DNA of 40,614 nucleotides from Anaerolineaceae bacterium (GTDB lineage Bacteria > Chloroflexota > Anaerolineae > Anaerolineales > Anaerolineaceae): the NCBI GenBank assembly GCA_003446605.1, contig DMDF01000081.1:1-40614 (forward strand). Reading direction: 5' to 3'. Below, piece after piece: positions 1-6,933 of the stretch. The stretch's first letter is position 1. Every line of letters starts with the position of its first letter. The position numbers were made by a program, and so were the translations under genes. The notes beneath the pieces were generated by a model that searched no databases, was not told where the DNA came from, and worked only from the letters and a program-made list of their open reading frames with translations.

Positions 1-384
1 AATTCGAGATGCTTTAACAAAATCCGCATCATGAACCAGTAAATCTACATCACTCATAAATCTAACACCCATTCTTTTGTAAATTGATTCAAGTAGAGCA
101 GCGCCTTTTAGGGGGATAACGTCAATTTCCTCCTTATCAAATTGATGAAGGATCCATTTCATCTTGTGTTCACGACGCATCCAGAAGGCTGTAAGGTTCC
201 AATAAAGCTCTTCAGAATGCCGTCTAAGATCGGTAGAAAGTATAAGGTGACCATCCTTTTCTAAAATATGAAGGGTAGGCGTTATGAAATTGATAACAGG
301 ATCTTTTATTACCCAACTCCAACCGGTTGGGTTGCCCAAGGCATCCTTTCGTTTTTGCAGTAAACCAAGAAGGGATTGGTACAT
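1..384 (-). CDS. Nucleotidyltransferase family protein, 5' part only (cut by window edge)
   Basis: My translation from the ATG at 384-382 stays open for 128 codons to the window edge. It contains VIPLKGAALLESIY at about residues 89-102, followed by RMGVRFMSDVDLLV, about residues 104-117. This PLKG...Y...G.R...D.DLLV pattern is the signature I know from the uncharacterised nucleotidyltransferase family NTP_transf_5 (PF14907), a pol-beta-type fold in which the D.D pair binds metal. Family members often sit beside PqqD, HPr-kinase-like and radical SAM genes in peptide-maturation clusters, as here. The gene is the last visible one of the operon that begins with the precursor at 6305. A 251-base spacer separates it from the preceding gene, so it may have its own promoter. 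Substrate is unknown; nucleotidylation of a peptide or small molecule is only a guess. No strong Shine-Dalgarno is seen before the ATG. Confidence 0.8.
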   Translation of the reverse strand, partial: MYQSLLGLLQKRKDALGNPTGWSWVIKDPVINFITPTLHILEKDGHLILSTDLRRHSEELYWNLTAFWMRREHKMKWILHQFDKEEIDVIPLKGAALLESIYKRMGVRFMSDVDLLVHDADFVKASRI

Positions 385-635
385 TATTACTATTCTTTCA
401 AGGATTTAGGGTTAATTATTGTCTTAAAACTAATATGATTGATATGATCCATTAATATGTTGACAAAAATTTTTTAAAAAATGATCCAATTGGTTATATC
501 TAGCTTCTGTTTTGTAAGCATGATGCTGTTGATTATAATTGCCGTTCCATTAAATAACTAGCAATTTTGAATGGACACATAAAAAAATTGAGGTCGGTCT
601 CCCGTCCTTTTTATCAATAATGATTCAAAAAATTT

Positions 636-1763
636 TTAACCTTTTTCCTTTATCGCCTCTTCAAGGGCGGTCGCGCGGGCGTGGGCAACCTGGCAGAAAT
701 AAGGAACAACTGCATCCATAGATCCAGTCTCTAAGTATGCATGTGCAGGGCAATTCAAACAAAGGTTGACAATGGGACAATTTTGACAGATTCGTAAAAA
801 TTCAGGGTTTGTAGAACGGATATTTCGGATTTTTGGAATGTGGTGATTCCAGGCCTCTTCAAGGGTACCATTTCGTAAATTGTAAATCGTATCTGGATGC
901 CATAACCCGAAACATAAACGGAAAAAACCATCATAACTAACAGTAAAACTTGATTTTCCGGCTCCACAGTGAAATAAAAAGTCATCATCCACACGGTAAT
1001 TGTCAGAAAAAATAAAATGAGCGCAATTATTTTGCAATGCCATAGACCGTTCTTCATCAGCCTTTTCGATAGCGACAATTTCATCTGATGTAAGACGTTC
1101 CTGACGAATTTGGTTATTTCTCAATGGATCTTGATCATATCTAAGGTGGAGAAGTGGATCAAAGCGGAAAGTACTATCAGAATGTTCCCTGCAAAACTTC
1201 GCTATTTCAGACAACTCATTAAAATTTGAGCGTAATGCCATTGTCTTCAATTTTATTTTAATGCCACTTTCAAATAATAGATCCAACCCATGTCGGAAGT
1301 TGGCATATGATCCTGGTTTTCGCGTAACCCGTTCATAAACTTCCTCGCTAATCCCATACACTGACACCTCTATATACTGTGGTGGATACTTTTTGAAGAA
1401 AGCGATGTGCTCTTCTGTGACCAGACAGGCATTCGTAAAAAGCGAGAGAAGCAATCCTTTTTTCTTTAATGCTAAGTAAATCTCAAAAAAATCTTCCCTG
1501 AGGAGGGGTTCACCACCAGTAAGCAAACACCACATTGTCCCCAATTCGACAGCCTGATCAGCAATATCGCTAATCTCTGCTAAAGTAAGTTCTTTGTTTT
1601 GAGCTTCAACATCCCCTTCTGGTAAATTTATAAAACAATGACGGCAATTATTGTTACATCGTGCAGTAATTTCGAGGTAGAAATCCAATGGAACACGATG
1701 GTCCTCGATCTTTTTCCACAGAGAAAAATCTTCCAGATTAAGCTTTGAAACAAAGGATGTCAT
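636..1763 (-). CDS. Radical SAM/SPASM peptide-maturase-like protein (third of three)
   Basis: The 375-residue protein has the radical SAM motif CNNNCRHC (Cys36, Cys40, Cys43), which binds the SAM-cleaving 4Fe-4S cluster, and LTGGEP at 81-86 for SAM contact. The C-terminal third carries a Cys-rich SPASM domain: a CGAG segment, a Cys after GFFRL, a CxxCxxxxxCxxCPA block and a final FCQVAH. Such domains hold auxiliary clusters in enzymes that form thioether, C-C or epimerised linkages in ribosomal peptides. The start is an ATG at 1763 preceded by an AAGGAG Shine-Dalgarno. The gene follows the protease gene by 12 bases and belongs to the 1-6305 operon. It has the same layout as the enzyme at 2711-3889, with its Cys triad at the same residue numbers, so the two are probably duplicates that diverged for different substrates or steps. 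The modification made cannot be read from sequence. Confidence 0.88.
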   Translation of the reverse strand: MTSFVSKLNLEDFSLWKKIEDHRVPLDFYLEITARCNNNCRHCFINLPEGDVEAQNKELTLAEISDIADQAVELGTMWCLLTGGEPLLREDFFEIYLALKKKGLLLSLFTNACLVTEEHIAFFKKYPPQYIEVSVYGISEEVYERVTRKPGSYANFRHGLDLLFESGIKIKLKTMALRSNFNELSEIAKFCREHSDSTFRFDPLLHLRYDQDPLRNNQIRQERLTSDEIVAIEKADEERSMALQNNCAHFIFSDNYRVDDDFLFHCGAGKSSFTVSYDGFFRLCFGLWHPDTIYNLRNGTLEEAWNHHIPKIRNIRSTNPEFLRICQNCPIVNLCLNCPAHAYLETGSMDAVVPYFCQVAHARATALEEAIKEKG

Positions 1764-1775
1764 TTTTTCTCCTTC

Positions 1776-2276
1776 TTAGAAAAATCTTTTCGACGCGATG
1801 CTAACCAAATATATTGGGGTAAGGAATCCTAACCTAGATAACCACGCTATTAGATATCTCTCTAATCCAAGTCCCAAATATACCCGATGGTTATTGCGCT
1901 CAATTTGGATTACCCGGCCTAACAGAAGCTCAAAAGGGATAACACCATCTTTTTTTCCAAGTGAATTGTCACCCTGAAATAATAGACCTTTCTCAAACTT
2001 AGCTACCGCCCTATGCATAACCATTTTACGCATTTCTGGATGAACAAAGGCATAAACATCACCAACTCTAAGGGATTCACTTTTCGGAGGGCTTACAGTG
2101 ACAATATCACCGTCACGAATAAAAGGCGCCATACTCCAACCCTTCGCACGAAATCGAAAAGATAGACCTTTTTCCAAGACTGCTTGCATTAATTCCACCA
2201 ATGCTGGGTTCGAAAGTGCTAATTCATTTGCGTTGATAGTATAAAGTTGCGGCTTTTTATGGAGTGGATTTATCAA
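1776..2276 (-). CDS. S24/S26-family protease (signal peptidase I-like)
   Basis: This 166-residue protein contains GWSMAPFIRDGDIV at 46-59, the Ser box of S24/S26 peptidases, with Ser48 as the likely nucleophile. GDV follows at 72-74, then MHRAV (His88-Arg89) and a QGDNS box at 101-105. Bacterial signal peptidase I has Lys where His88 stands. A Ser/His arrangement is known from the ER/archaeal type and from stand-alone proteases of PqqD-containing clusters. A hydrophobic C-terminal stretch (about 142-160) could anchor it in the membrane. It may remove the leader of the modified peptide, which is inference from context. The start is TTG at 2276, inside the 3' end of the PqqD-like gene (20-base overlap), with a GGGGGA Shine-Dalgarno-like stretch upstream, so translational coupling is likely. 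The next in-frame Met (residue 30) would shorten the N-terminus but keep the catalytic core. Confidence 0.8.
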   Translation of the reverse strand: MINPLHKKPQLYTINANELALSNPALVELMQAVLEKGLSFRFRAKGWSMAPFIRDGDIVTVSPPKSESLRVGDVYAFVHPEMRKMVMHRAVAKFEKGLLFQGDNSLGKKDGVIPFELLLGRVIQIERNNHRVYLGLGLERYLIAWLSRLGFLTPIYLVSIASKRFF

Positions 2277-2565
2277 TTAGTATCCCCCGTCTGACCAACT
2301 CACCTACCAAACCCAGTACATCTTCTTCAATTAAATCCGTATCTGCGTTGTATTCCCTTTGTATGTTCTCAATAATATCTAACAGACTTGTTTTTCCATC
2401 AAGACAATCCCAGATTAATTTACCAGTTTCATTCAAAGTAAAAAGTTCATCGTCCATATCACCTATGCCTGCCACTAATGGAACAATAATTAATTCACCT
2501 TCAATTTCACGTGCTACCACATCCTCAGAACACATGTAGATATTTTTAACAGAAATTTCATTCAT
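2257..2565 (-). CDS. PqqD-family peptide-binding protein
   Basis: The 102-residue protein has the compact organisation of PqqD (RRE) proteins. An N-terminal beta strand pair (VVAREIEGELIIVPL) is followed by an LNETGKLIWDCLDG segment, then by DIIENIQREYN and a C-terminal helix EEDVLGLVGELVRRGIL. The N.TG..IW..LDG core and the helix ending in L...G.L are typical of this family, which binds RiPP leader peptides and presents them to radical SAM enzymes. The gene sits between the second radical SAM gene and the protease gene and overlaps the latter. A GGAG Shine-Dalgarno lies 7 bases before its ATG. It is the expected leader-recognition partner for the three SPASM enzymes, none of which shows an obvious fused RRE domain. 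Which enzyme it serves is unknown. Confidence 0.9.
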   Translation of the reverse strand: MNEISVKNIYMCSEDVVAREIEGELIIVPLVAGIGDMDDELFTLNETGKLIWDCLDGKTSLLDIIENIQREYNADTDLIEEDVLGLVGELVRRGILIDKSTP

Positions 2566-2710
2566 GGATAATTCTCCATTTTACTAAACCAGACCTTATT
2601 GTTTATAAGTTTTTTAAGCCTCTACAAACTACTAAAATAATTAAGGGTGGAAAATTTTGCCATTTGACAAAAATATTCTCCAGAAATGGGTTCACAACGT
2701 ACTTATTTAT

Positions 2711-3889
2711 TTAGTTTTGTTTTATGAGTTTATCGATACGCTTTTCCCAATTAGAAACCTCCCAGGCTTTTTCAGAATTTGAAATTAATCCTAATATTCG
2801 AGCTTGCTCATGAGCCACCTGGCAATAATACTCAACAGGGGTGTCCAATGTGCCATGTTCTGACCAAGATTTTGCAGGACATTGTTCACATAATCCTTTA
2901 ATAAAACAACGAGCACATCGTTCTAAATAATCGGGATTTTTTGCTCGAAAATCATAATAACGTGGAAATGCTTCCAGCAGCGCCTCTCTTATTGTTCCTT
3001 TGGTTAAATCATACACTGTATCTGGATGTCTAAGCATCATACACATCTGATAATTCCCGTAAGCATCCACACAACCACTTTCACCAGCACCGCAGGTGAA
3101 AAGTTTATCACCGGTGGGATGCATATATTTCGCAACAAATCGTGCCATTCCTCCTTTATAAACAGTCTCATTCCTTGATAAGAAAGATACCCCATCTTCA
3201 GGAGATAGGCGCAAGCTTCGAATTATTTTATTCTTTGTGTTTGAGTCACGGCGAGTTCGCAAATCTAAAAATATTGCATAAGGTAAGTTATCTGCACTGC
3301 CATTGATTGATGTCGCCCATTTCTCATATTCATCAATTTCAGCTGTATTGGGCGGCAGAAGTGTTGATTTAACCATAAAAGGTATTTGTCGCTCAATTAA
3401 ATTGTTTATACCCTTTTTAAACTCATTATATGCACCAGGGACCCTTACAACTGAAACATAGGTTTTTGGATGCATGCCATAAGCACTGATCTCAATCTTT
3501 TTTAATGGAGGGATCTTTGTAAAAAGGTTAGCTAAATCCTTTGTAATTAATCGTGCGTTGGTGAAAATAATCACCTTCATCCCAAGCCGACGAGTGTAAA
3601 GATAAAGGTCTTCAAAATCATTGCGTAGAAGGGGTTCCCCTCCAGTAAAACGTACAGACAAAGCCCCGAGATCCGCTGCTTGTTTGAGAATATCTTTCCA
3701 CTGATCAGTCGTTAGTTCATTGTTGAGCGCGTTAAGATCATCTAGAGGCAAGTTGATATAACAATGCAAACAATTGTTATTGCAGCGTTCTGTCAATTCA
3801 ATATCAAGATGCCTTAAAAGCGGTGGCTTATCTTTAAACAACCTATAATTTCGGCTTGTTCTTCTTGTGACAAAATCTTTGTTATACAT
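2711..3889 (-). CDS. Radical SAM/SPASM peptide-maturase-like protein (second of three)
   Basis: The 392-residue protein has CNNNCLHC (Cys36, Cys40, Cys43) for the radical SAM cluster and FTGGEP at 81-86. The SPASM region begins with a CGAGESG segment and a CMM Cys, continues with CARCFIKGLCEQCPA and ends with YYCQVAH, so the seven-Cys pattern of auxiliary-cluster binding is complete. Both Cys spacing and overall order match the 636-1763 enzyme, although the intervening sequence has diverged. The ATG at 3889 is preceded by AAGGA. The gene lies 38 bases downstream of the fused radical SAM/kinase gene and 145 bases upstream of the PqqD-like gene. Role: probable post-translational modification of the 69-residue peptide. 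Bond type and residue targeted are not inferable. Confidence 0.88.
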   Translation of the reverse strand: MYNKDFVTRRTSRNYRLFKDKPPLLRHLDIELTERCNNNCLHCYINLPLDDLNALNNELTTDQWKDILKQAADLGALSVRFTGGEPLLRNDFEDLYLYTRRLGMKVIIFTNARLITKDLANLFTKIPPLKKIEISAYGMHPKTYVSVVRVPGAYNEFKKGINNLIERQIPFMVKSTLLPPNTAEIDEYEKWATSINGSADNLPYAIFLDLRTRRDSNTKNKIIRSLRLSPEDGVSFLSRNETVYKGGMARFVAKYMHPTGDKLFTCGAGESGCVDAYGNYQMCMMLRHPDTVYDLTKGTIREALLEAFPRYYDFRAKNPDYLERCARCFIKGLCEQCPAKSWSEHGTLDTPVEYYCQVAHEQARILGLISNSEKAWEVSNWEKRIDKLIKQN

Positions 3890-3927
3890 AGTCCTTACGT
3901 AAACTTATCAAATTATTTGTGGGTAAT

Positions 3928-5955
3928 TTAATTTTGATTCTGATACAAGTTAGATTCAATGAATTCATTTAAAACATCCATCACGCGACCACTTTTATCA
4001 AACTTCAAACGAAATGCTGGCACCTCACGAGTTATCTCTCCTGCCAATATCAGGATTTTTTCCCACCAATCATCATTAACCAATGCCCTAATCACGTGCG
4101 ATAAAAATTTCCCCAAATGCTCTTGTTTATTTTTGATAGGAATTATCTCATTACTCTCCGCCTGTTCAATGTAAAAAATTCCTCGTAATGGTGCGCTTAC
4201 AGAGGATACATCTGGTAATTCACCATGACTCCAAGTGCCATGCACACGAAACCCATCCGGCCATCTACGAACAATATTTCGATCATCTCCAAGAATCACG
4301 CCACGACCTCTAAGGAGTTTCATCATTGTTGATTTTCCGGCATCTGAGTGACCAACAAATAGATAACCCAGACCATCGATATTCATTCCCGCGGAATGTA
4401 AATAGCACGCCTGCCTATCCGCAAGGATCCTGGCAAGAAGAATTTGATCTGTAGTAAAAGTCGTCAATGAAGGAAGATTTTCTACTCCTTCATAAAAGTT
4501 TTTATTAAAAATCGTTGCACGACTGTGATCCTCATTAAAAATTGCCACTAGGTTTGGATCTTTGTTATAAATTTCTGGCGGAATACTCATATAAACCCAG
4601 GAATCACGCTGCCGATATATTGCCCAGGGAGGCCTATGAAGTACCTCCTGACCTAAATGTAATTCGGATTTCGAAGGAACAGTAGGAACTAATTGGATTG
4701 AAATAAAGTCATCACCTGGCTCATCAACTTTGAAATTTTGAAACGCTGGAATAAAAGTTTTTTCTGTAATCGGGATCTTTGAATAAACCATTATGGTTAT
4801 CCCTGCAATTTCAAAATAAAGCGTATGATTCTTCATCCAATCTTCCTTAAACTTTTGAGTTTCTTTAGCAATATTACACAGATAATCTACTCTTGCGGAA
4901 TAACGTCCATGTTCAAGATATGAATAAACAGGACACCAATGACAATCTTGTCGTAAATCACAAGATCCACAGTTTTCCAAATATTCTTGTCCACCATGAA
5001 CCACATCCTTAAGCGATGGAATAAATTCATTCCAAGCCTCCTCGAAACTCCCTTTGCGTAAATCGAAACGCATTGTGGGATCTTTTACAAAGGGACAAAA
5101 AGAAATTAACCCATAAGGATCAATGTGAAAATCTCGTCGAGAGGTGATACAAGAAGCAAATAGTCGATTGTCCTTTTCGTTGTTGAAACAATTTAAATTA
5201 TCCGTTGTTTCATTTTCTGAAGGATTGCATAACAACTGATTTACGGGTACTGGTTGCTCCAGATCAACAACATCAGATGGATCCAGTCTTTGATTTAATA
5301 TTTCACAATTTTTGTTCTCTAAATGGTAAGCTGAAAGATACAGCCAGGTAGCTCCTACTCTAAAATCTTTGCTTAATGACTCGGCAAGTTCAAGCATAGC
5401 CTGATACTGGTGATAATTTTCACGCATCGGGATAATTTGAACTGTAAAAAAAGCACCAGCTTCCTTAAGAAAAGAAATTCCCCGCATGGTCGCTTCAAAG
5501 GAACCCTCATTTCGAGTAATGTGATCGTGGACATCCGCTGTTGCGCCATAAATTGCGACCATTTTTCTACCTTTACGTTTTAATAATTGCGCAATTTTTG
5601 GTGTGATCAATGTACCATTTGTGTTTAATGTATAATAAACCGATTTTCGAGTAATAAAATCAAAGATCTCATAGAAATCTGTGCGTAACATTGGCTCCCC
5701 ACCAGAGATGCTCCATGCCTGTGTTCCCATTTTTCGTGCTTCAACAACTATTCTTTGAATCTCCTCAAAGGATAGCTCTTCATGTCTTTCAATTGCATCT
5801 GGAGACAACCATAACCAACAATGCCGGCAATTGTTATTGCATCGATAAGTGAAGTCAAATTTTCCGTCTAATGGTAATTTGGGAATGTAATTTTTTCTGT
5901 TCAAAATTGCTTTAGTAATTTCCTGTACCTGTTGATAACGTGCTATTAATAACAA
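3928..5955 (-). CDS. Radical SAM/SPASM enzyme fused to an HPr-kinase-like P-loop domain
   Basis: At 675 residues this is nearly twice the size of its two paralogous neighbours. Residues 1-370 form a radical SAM/SPASM module: Cys39, Cys43 and Cys46 in a CNNNCRHC motif, SGGEP at 84-88, then SPASM cysteines including CGSCDLRQDCHWCPV and a late LCNIA. From about residue 375 a second module begins with FEIAGITIMVYS, as in HprK-related proteins of PqqD clusters. It carries a Walker A loop GHSDAGKS at 535-542, an LGDD box shortly after, and a C-terminal RVPAFRL-like strand (here REVPAFRL). HPr-kinase-like proteins in such operons are usually separate and of unproven function; phosphorylation of the peptide is a hypothesis. 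The start is a TTG at 5955 with an in-frame stop just upstream and no clear Shine-Dalgarno. The first gene after the precursor, it is probably expressed by read-through of the hairpin at 6037-6093. Confidence 0.85.
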   Translation of the reverse strand: MLLIARYQQVQEITKAILNRKNYIPKLPLDGKFDFTYRCNNNCRHCWLWLSPDAIERHEELSFEEIQRIVVEARKMGTQAWSISGGEPMLRTDFYEIFDFITRKSVYYTLNTNGTLITPKIAQLLKRKGRKMVAIYGATADVHDHITRNEGSFEATMRGISFLKEAGAFFTVQIIPMRENYHQYQAMLELAESLSKDFRVGATWLYLSAYHLENKNCEILNQRLDPSDVVDLEQPVPVNQLLCNPSENETTDNLNCFNNEKDNRLFASCITSRRDFHIDPYGLISFCPFVKDPTMRFDLRKGSFEEAWNEFIPSLKDVVHGGQEYLENCGSCDLRQDCHWCPVYSYLEHGRYSARVDYLCNIAKETQKFKEDWMKNHTLYFEIAGITIMVYSKIPITEKTFIPAFQNFKVDEPGDDFISIQLVPTVPSKSELHLGQEVLHRPPWAIYRQRDSWVYMSIPPEIYNKDPNLVAIFNEDHSRATIFNKNFYEGVENLPSLTTFTTDQILLARILADRQACYLHSAGMNIDGLGYLFVGHSDAGKSTMMKLLRGRGVILGDDRNIVRRWPDGFRVHGTWSHGELPDVSSVSAPLRGIFYIEQAESNEIIPIKNKQEHLGKFLSHVIRALVNDDWWEKILILAGEITREVPAFRLKFDKSGRVMDVLNEFIESNLYQNQN

Positions 5956-6036
5956 GAATTTATGTATAATTCACAATAATAATACATGAATTACAAATAA
6001 CGGAACTATTTAATTCTTCAAAATAAAAAGGTCCGC

Positions 6037-6093
6037 TAAAAAAAGGATATTTGTATATGAGTCTAGTGGGTTAAAGGACCTGGTAAATATCCT
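6037..6093 (-). terminator. Hairpin plus T-run just after the precursor gene; possible attenuator
   Basis: On the minus strand AGGATATTT (6093-6085) can pair with AAATATCCT (6052-6044), and a run of seven T follows (6044-6038). The 9-bp stem has a long loop of 32 bases. A second pair, GGTCC (6080-6076) with GGACC (6035-6031), would cross the first, so the two foldings compete or form a pseudoknot. The element lies 2 bases after the precursor stop codon and before the first maturation enzyme. That position suits partial termination, giving more precursor than enzyme mRNA. Base pairing is seen; the regulatory role is inferred. Confidence 0.5.
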
Positions 6094-6095
6094 GG

Positions 6096-6305
6096 TTAAC
6101 TATCTTTCCCTCCTCGGCCTATGCAAGCACCGCAGTTACCATCACCCTCAGCCTTGTCACATCCTTGCTGGCCAACTGCATAAGGCACAATAGCAATAAG
6201 TGCACCAATTGCTTTGCATTGTAATAAAACATTTTCTTCTGGGTGAGCTTTAGCAAGGATTATTAATTGGGGTGTCTCCCATGATTTTTGTTGCTTTTGC
6301 TTCAA
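6096..6305 (-). CDS. Precursor-like peptide with Cys/Gly-rich tail (candidate RiPP substrate)
   Basis: The 69-residue product has a polar N-terminus rich in Lys and Gln, then SWETPQLIILAKAHPEENVL (8-27) followed by LQCK (28-31). A hydrophobic stretch GALIAIVPYAVG follows (34-45), then a Gly-rich tail with Cys49, Cys58 and Cys61; Cys30 closes the leader-like part. The W..P.LI.L....PEE.VL..CK pattern resembles small peptides I recall beside PqqD and SPASM genes, but I cannot name a family with certainty. It is the first gene of an operon with three SPASM enzymes, a PqqD protein and a protease, which makes it the natural substrate. The start codon is TTG, with AAGGAG 4 bases upstream. Thioether links from the cysteines or radical modifications in the hydrophobic segment are plausible but not shown. 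If leader removal occurs, the region after CK is the likeliest cut point. Confidence 0.75.
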   Translation of the reverse strand: MKQKQQKSWETPQLIILAKAHPEENVLLQCKAIGALIAIVPYAVGQQGCDKAEGDGNCGACIGRGGKDS

Positions 6306-6309
6306 TATT

Positions 6310-6315
6310 CTCCTT
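6310..6315 (-). promoter_or_regulatory. Strong Shine-Dalgarno that fixes a TTG start for the precursor
   Basis: On the minus strand AAGGAG is followed by four bases (AATA) and then TTG AAG CAA. No ATG occurs in frame near this point, and the leader-like sequence begins immediately. The consensus ribosome binding site is the main reason to accept TTG at 6305 as the start. Confidence 0.75.
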
Positions 6316-6444
6316 GTATACCTTTAACAACCTTTAAGAATGAGAGTGTTGAAAAATAAGTCATTAGAGCCTGTTGCACGGACATTAATAAAGAAGGTGT
6401 TTTTTGTGTTCTCCATTGGTTAAAGACCATTAATTGATGAGCAT

Positions 6445-6464
6445 TAGAGCCTGTAGCTGGTAGC
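6445..6464. repeat. Short heptad-type repeat left of four-helix-bundle gene 1
   Basis: TAGAGCCTGTAGCTGGTAGC carries GTAGCTG-type 7-base units in the orientation opposite to the array at 6885-6933, so the gene at 6471-6851 is bounded by inverted copies. Part of the same phrase, CATTAGAGCCTGT, also occurs at 6362-6374 and again at 6442-6454, 80 bases apart. Confidence 0.65.
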
Positions 6465-6470
6465 AAAAAA

Positions 6471-6851
6471 TTAAACATTCCGTGAAATTACACTAATCAA
6501 ACTATTTATCATTTTAGCTATTTCATTTGACTTTTGTTCAAATTCAACGTATTGATCGTTTGTGATCCAGCTTCTCAGCTTGAATATCTCGAGTAATGTC
6601 AGGGTCTCATAAAGTGATCCTCTAGCAATGTAGAAAAAATGCATGAATTCTTTTGATGAATTCCTGCCTTTACCCTCAGCAATATTCATTGGAACAGAGG
6701 TGACAGCTGATTCTAATTGCTCGAAAAGCCGATAGTGATTTCTGGAGGTTTCAATATGGTCAATTAACTCTATGACCTGATCTGCAAAAGTTAAACTCTT
6801 TTGCCAAACCAAAAGGTCTTTGTATCTAGAATTTTCTTGTACTTTTTGCAT
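6471..6851 (-). CDS. Four-helix-bundle protein, S23/23S-rRNA-intervening-sequence family, copy 1
   Basis: The 126-residue protein begins with RYKDLLVWQKS and contains AVTSVPMNIAEGKGR (49-63), FMHFFYIARGSLYET and a C-terminal EIAKMINSLI helix. These are the hallmarks of the PF05635/TIGR02436 four-helix-bundle family, first described from ORFs inside intervening sequences of Leptospira and Coxiella 23S rRNA genes and related to the Avd proteins of diversity-generating retroelements. Length is normal for the family and the reading frame is intact. By hand it matches the protein at 10601-10981 at 96 of 126 positions. It is not next to any rRNA gene; heptad arrays of opposite orientation lie on both sides. 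Molecular function of stand-alone members is unknown; nucleic-acid binding is a family-level suggestion. It interrupts the interval between the peptide operon and the polysaccharide locus. Confidence 0.9.
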   Translation of the reverse strand: MQKVQENSRYKDLLVWQKSLTFADQVIELIDHIETSRNHYRLFEQLESAVTSVPMNIAEGKGRNSSKEFMHFFYIARGSLYETLTLLEIFKLRSWITNDQYVEFEQKSNEIAKMINSLISVISRNV

Positions 6852-6884
6852 CTTTTTCTATCAGTGAAATAATGGGTTGTTTGT

Positions 6885-6933
6885 ACTACAAACTACTAGC
6901 TACGGGCTACGAGCTATCAGCTATTAGCTATCT
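6885..6933. repeat. Heptad array of seven CTAC/CTAT-type 7-bp units
   Basis: Seven consecutive 7-base units can be read without slippage: ACTACAA, ACTACTA, GCTACGG, GCTACGA, GCTATCA, GCTATTA, GCTATCT. The stop codon of the nucleotidyltransferase gene (TAA on the minus strand, 6926-6924) lies inside unit six. The array is right of four-helix-bundle gene 1. Confidence 0.85.

Noticed and set aside
385..635. Promoter in the 251-base gap before the nucleotidyltransferase gene
   Set aside because: A TTGTCA/TATCAA pair can be found on the minus strand, but in such AT-rich sequence it is not above expectation.
6471..6851. Four-helix-bundle gene as part of a 23S rRNA intervening sequence
   Set aside because: No rRNA sequence is seen on either side; neighbours are protein genes.
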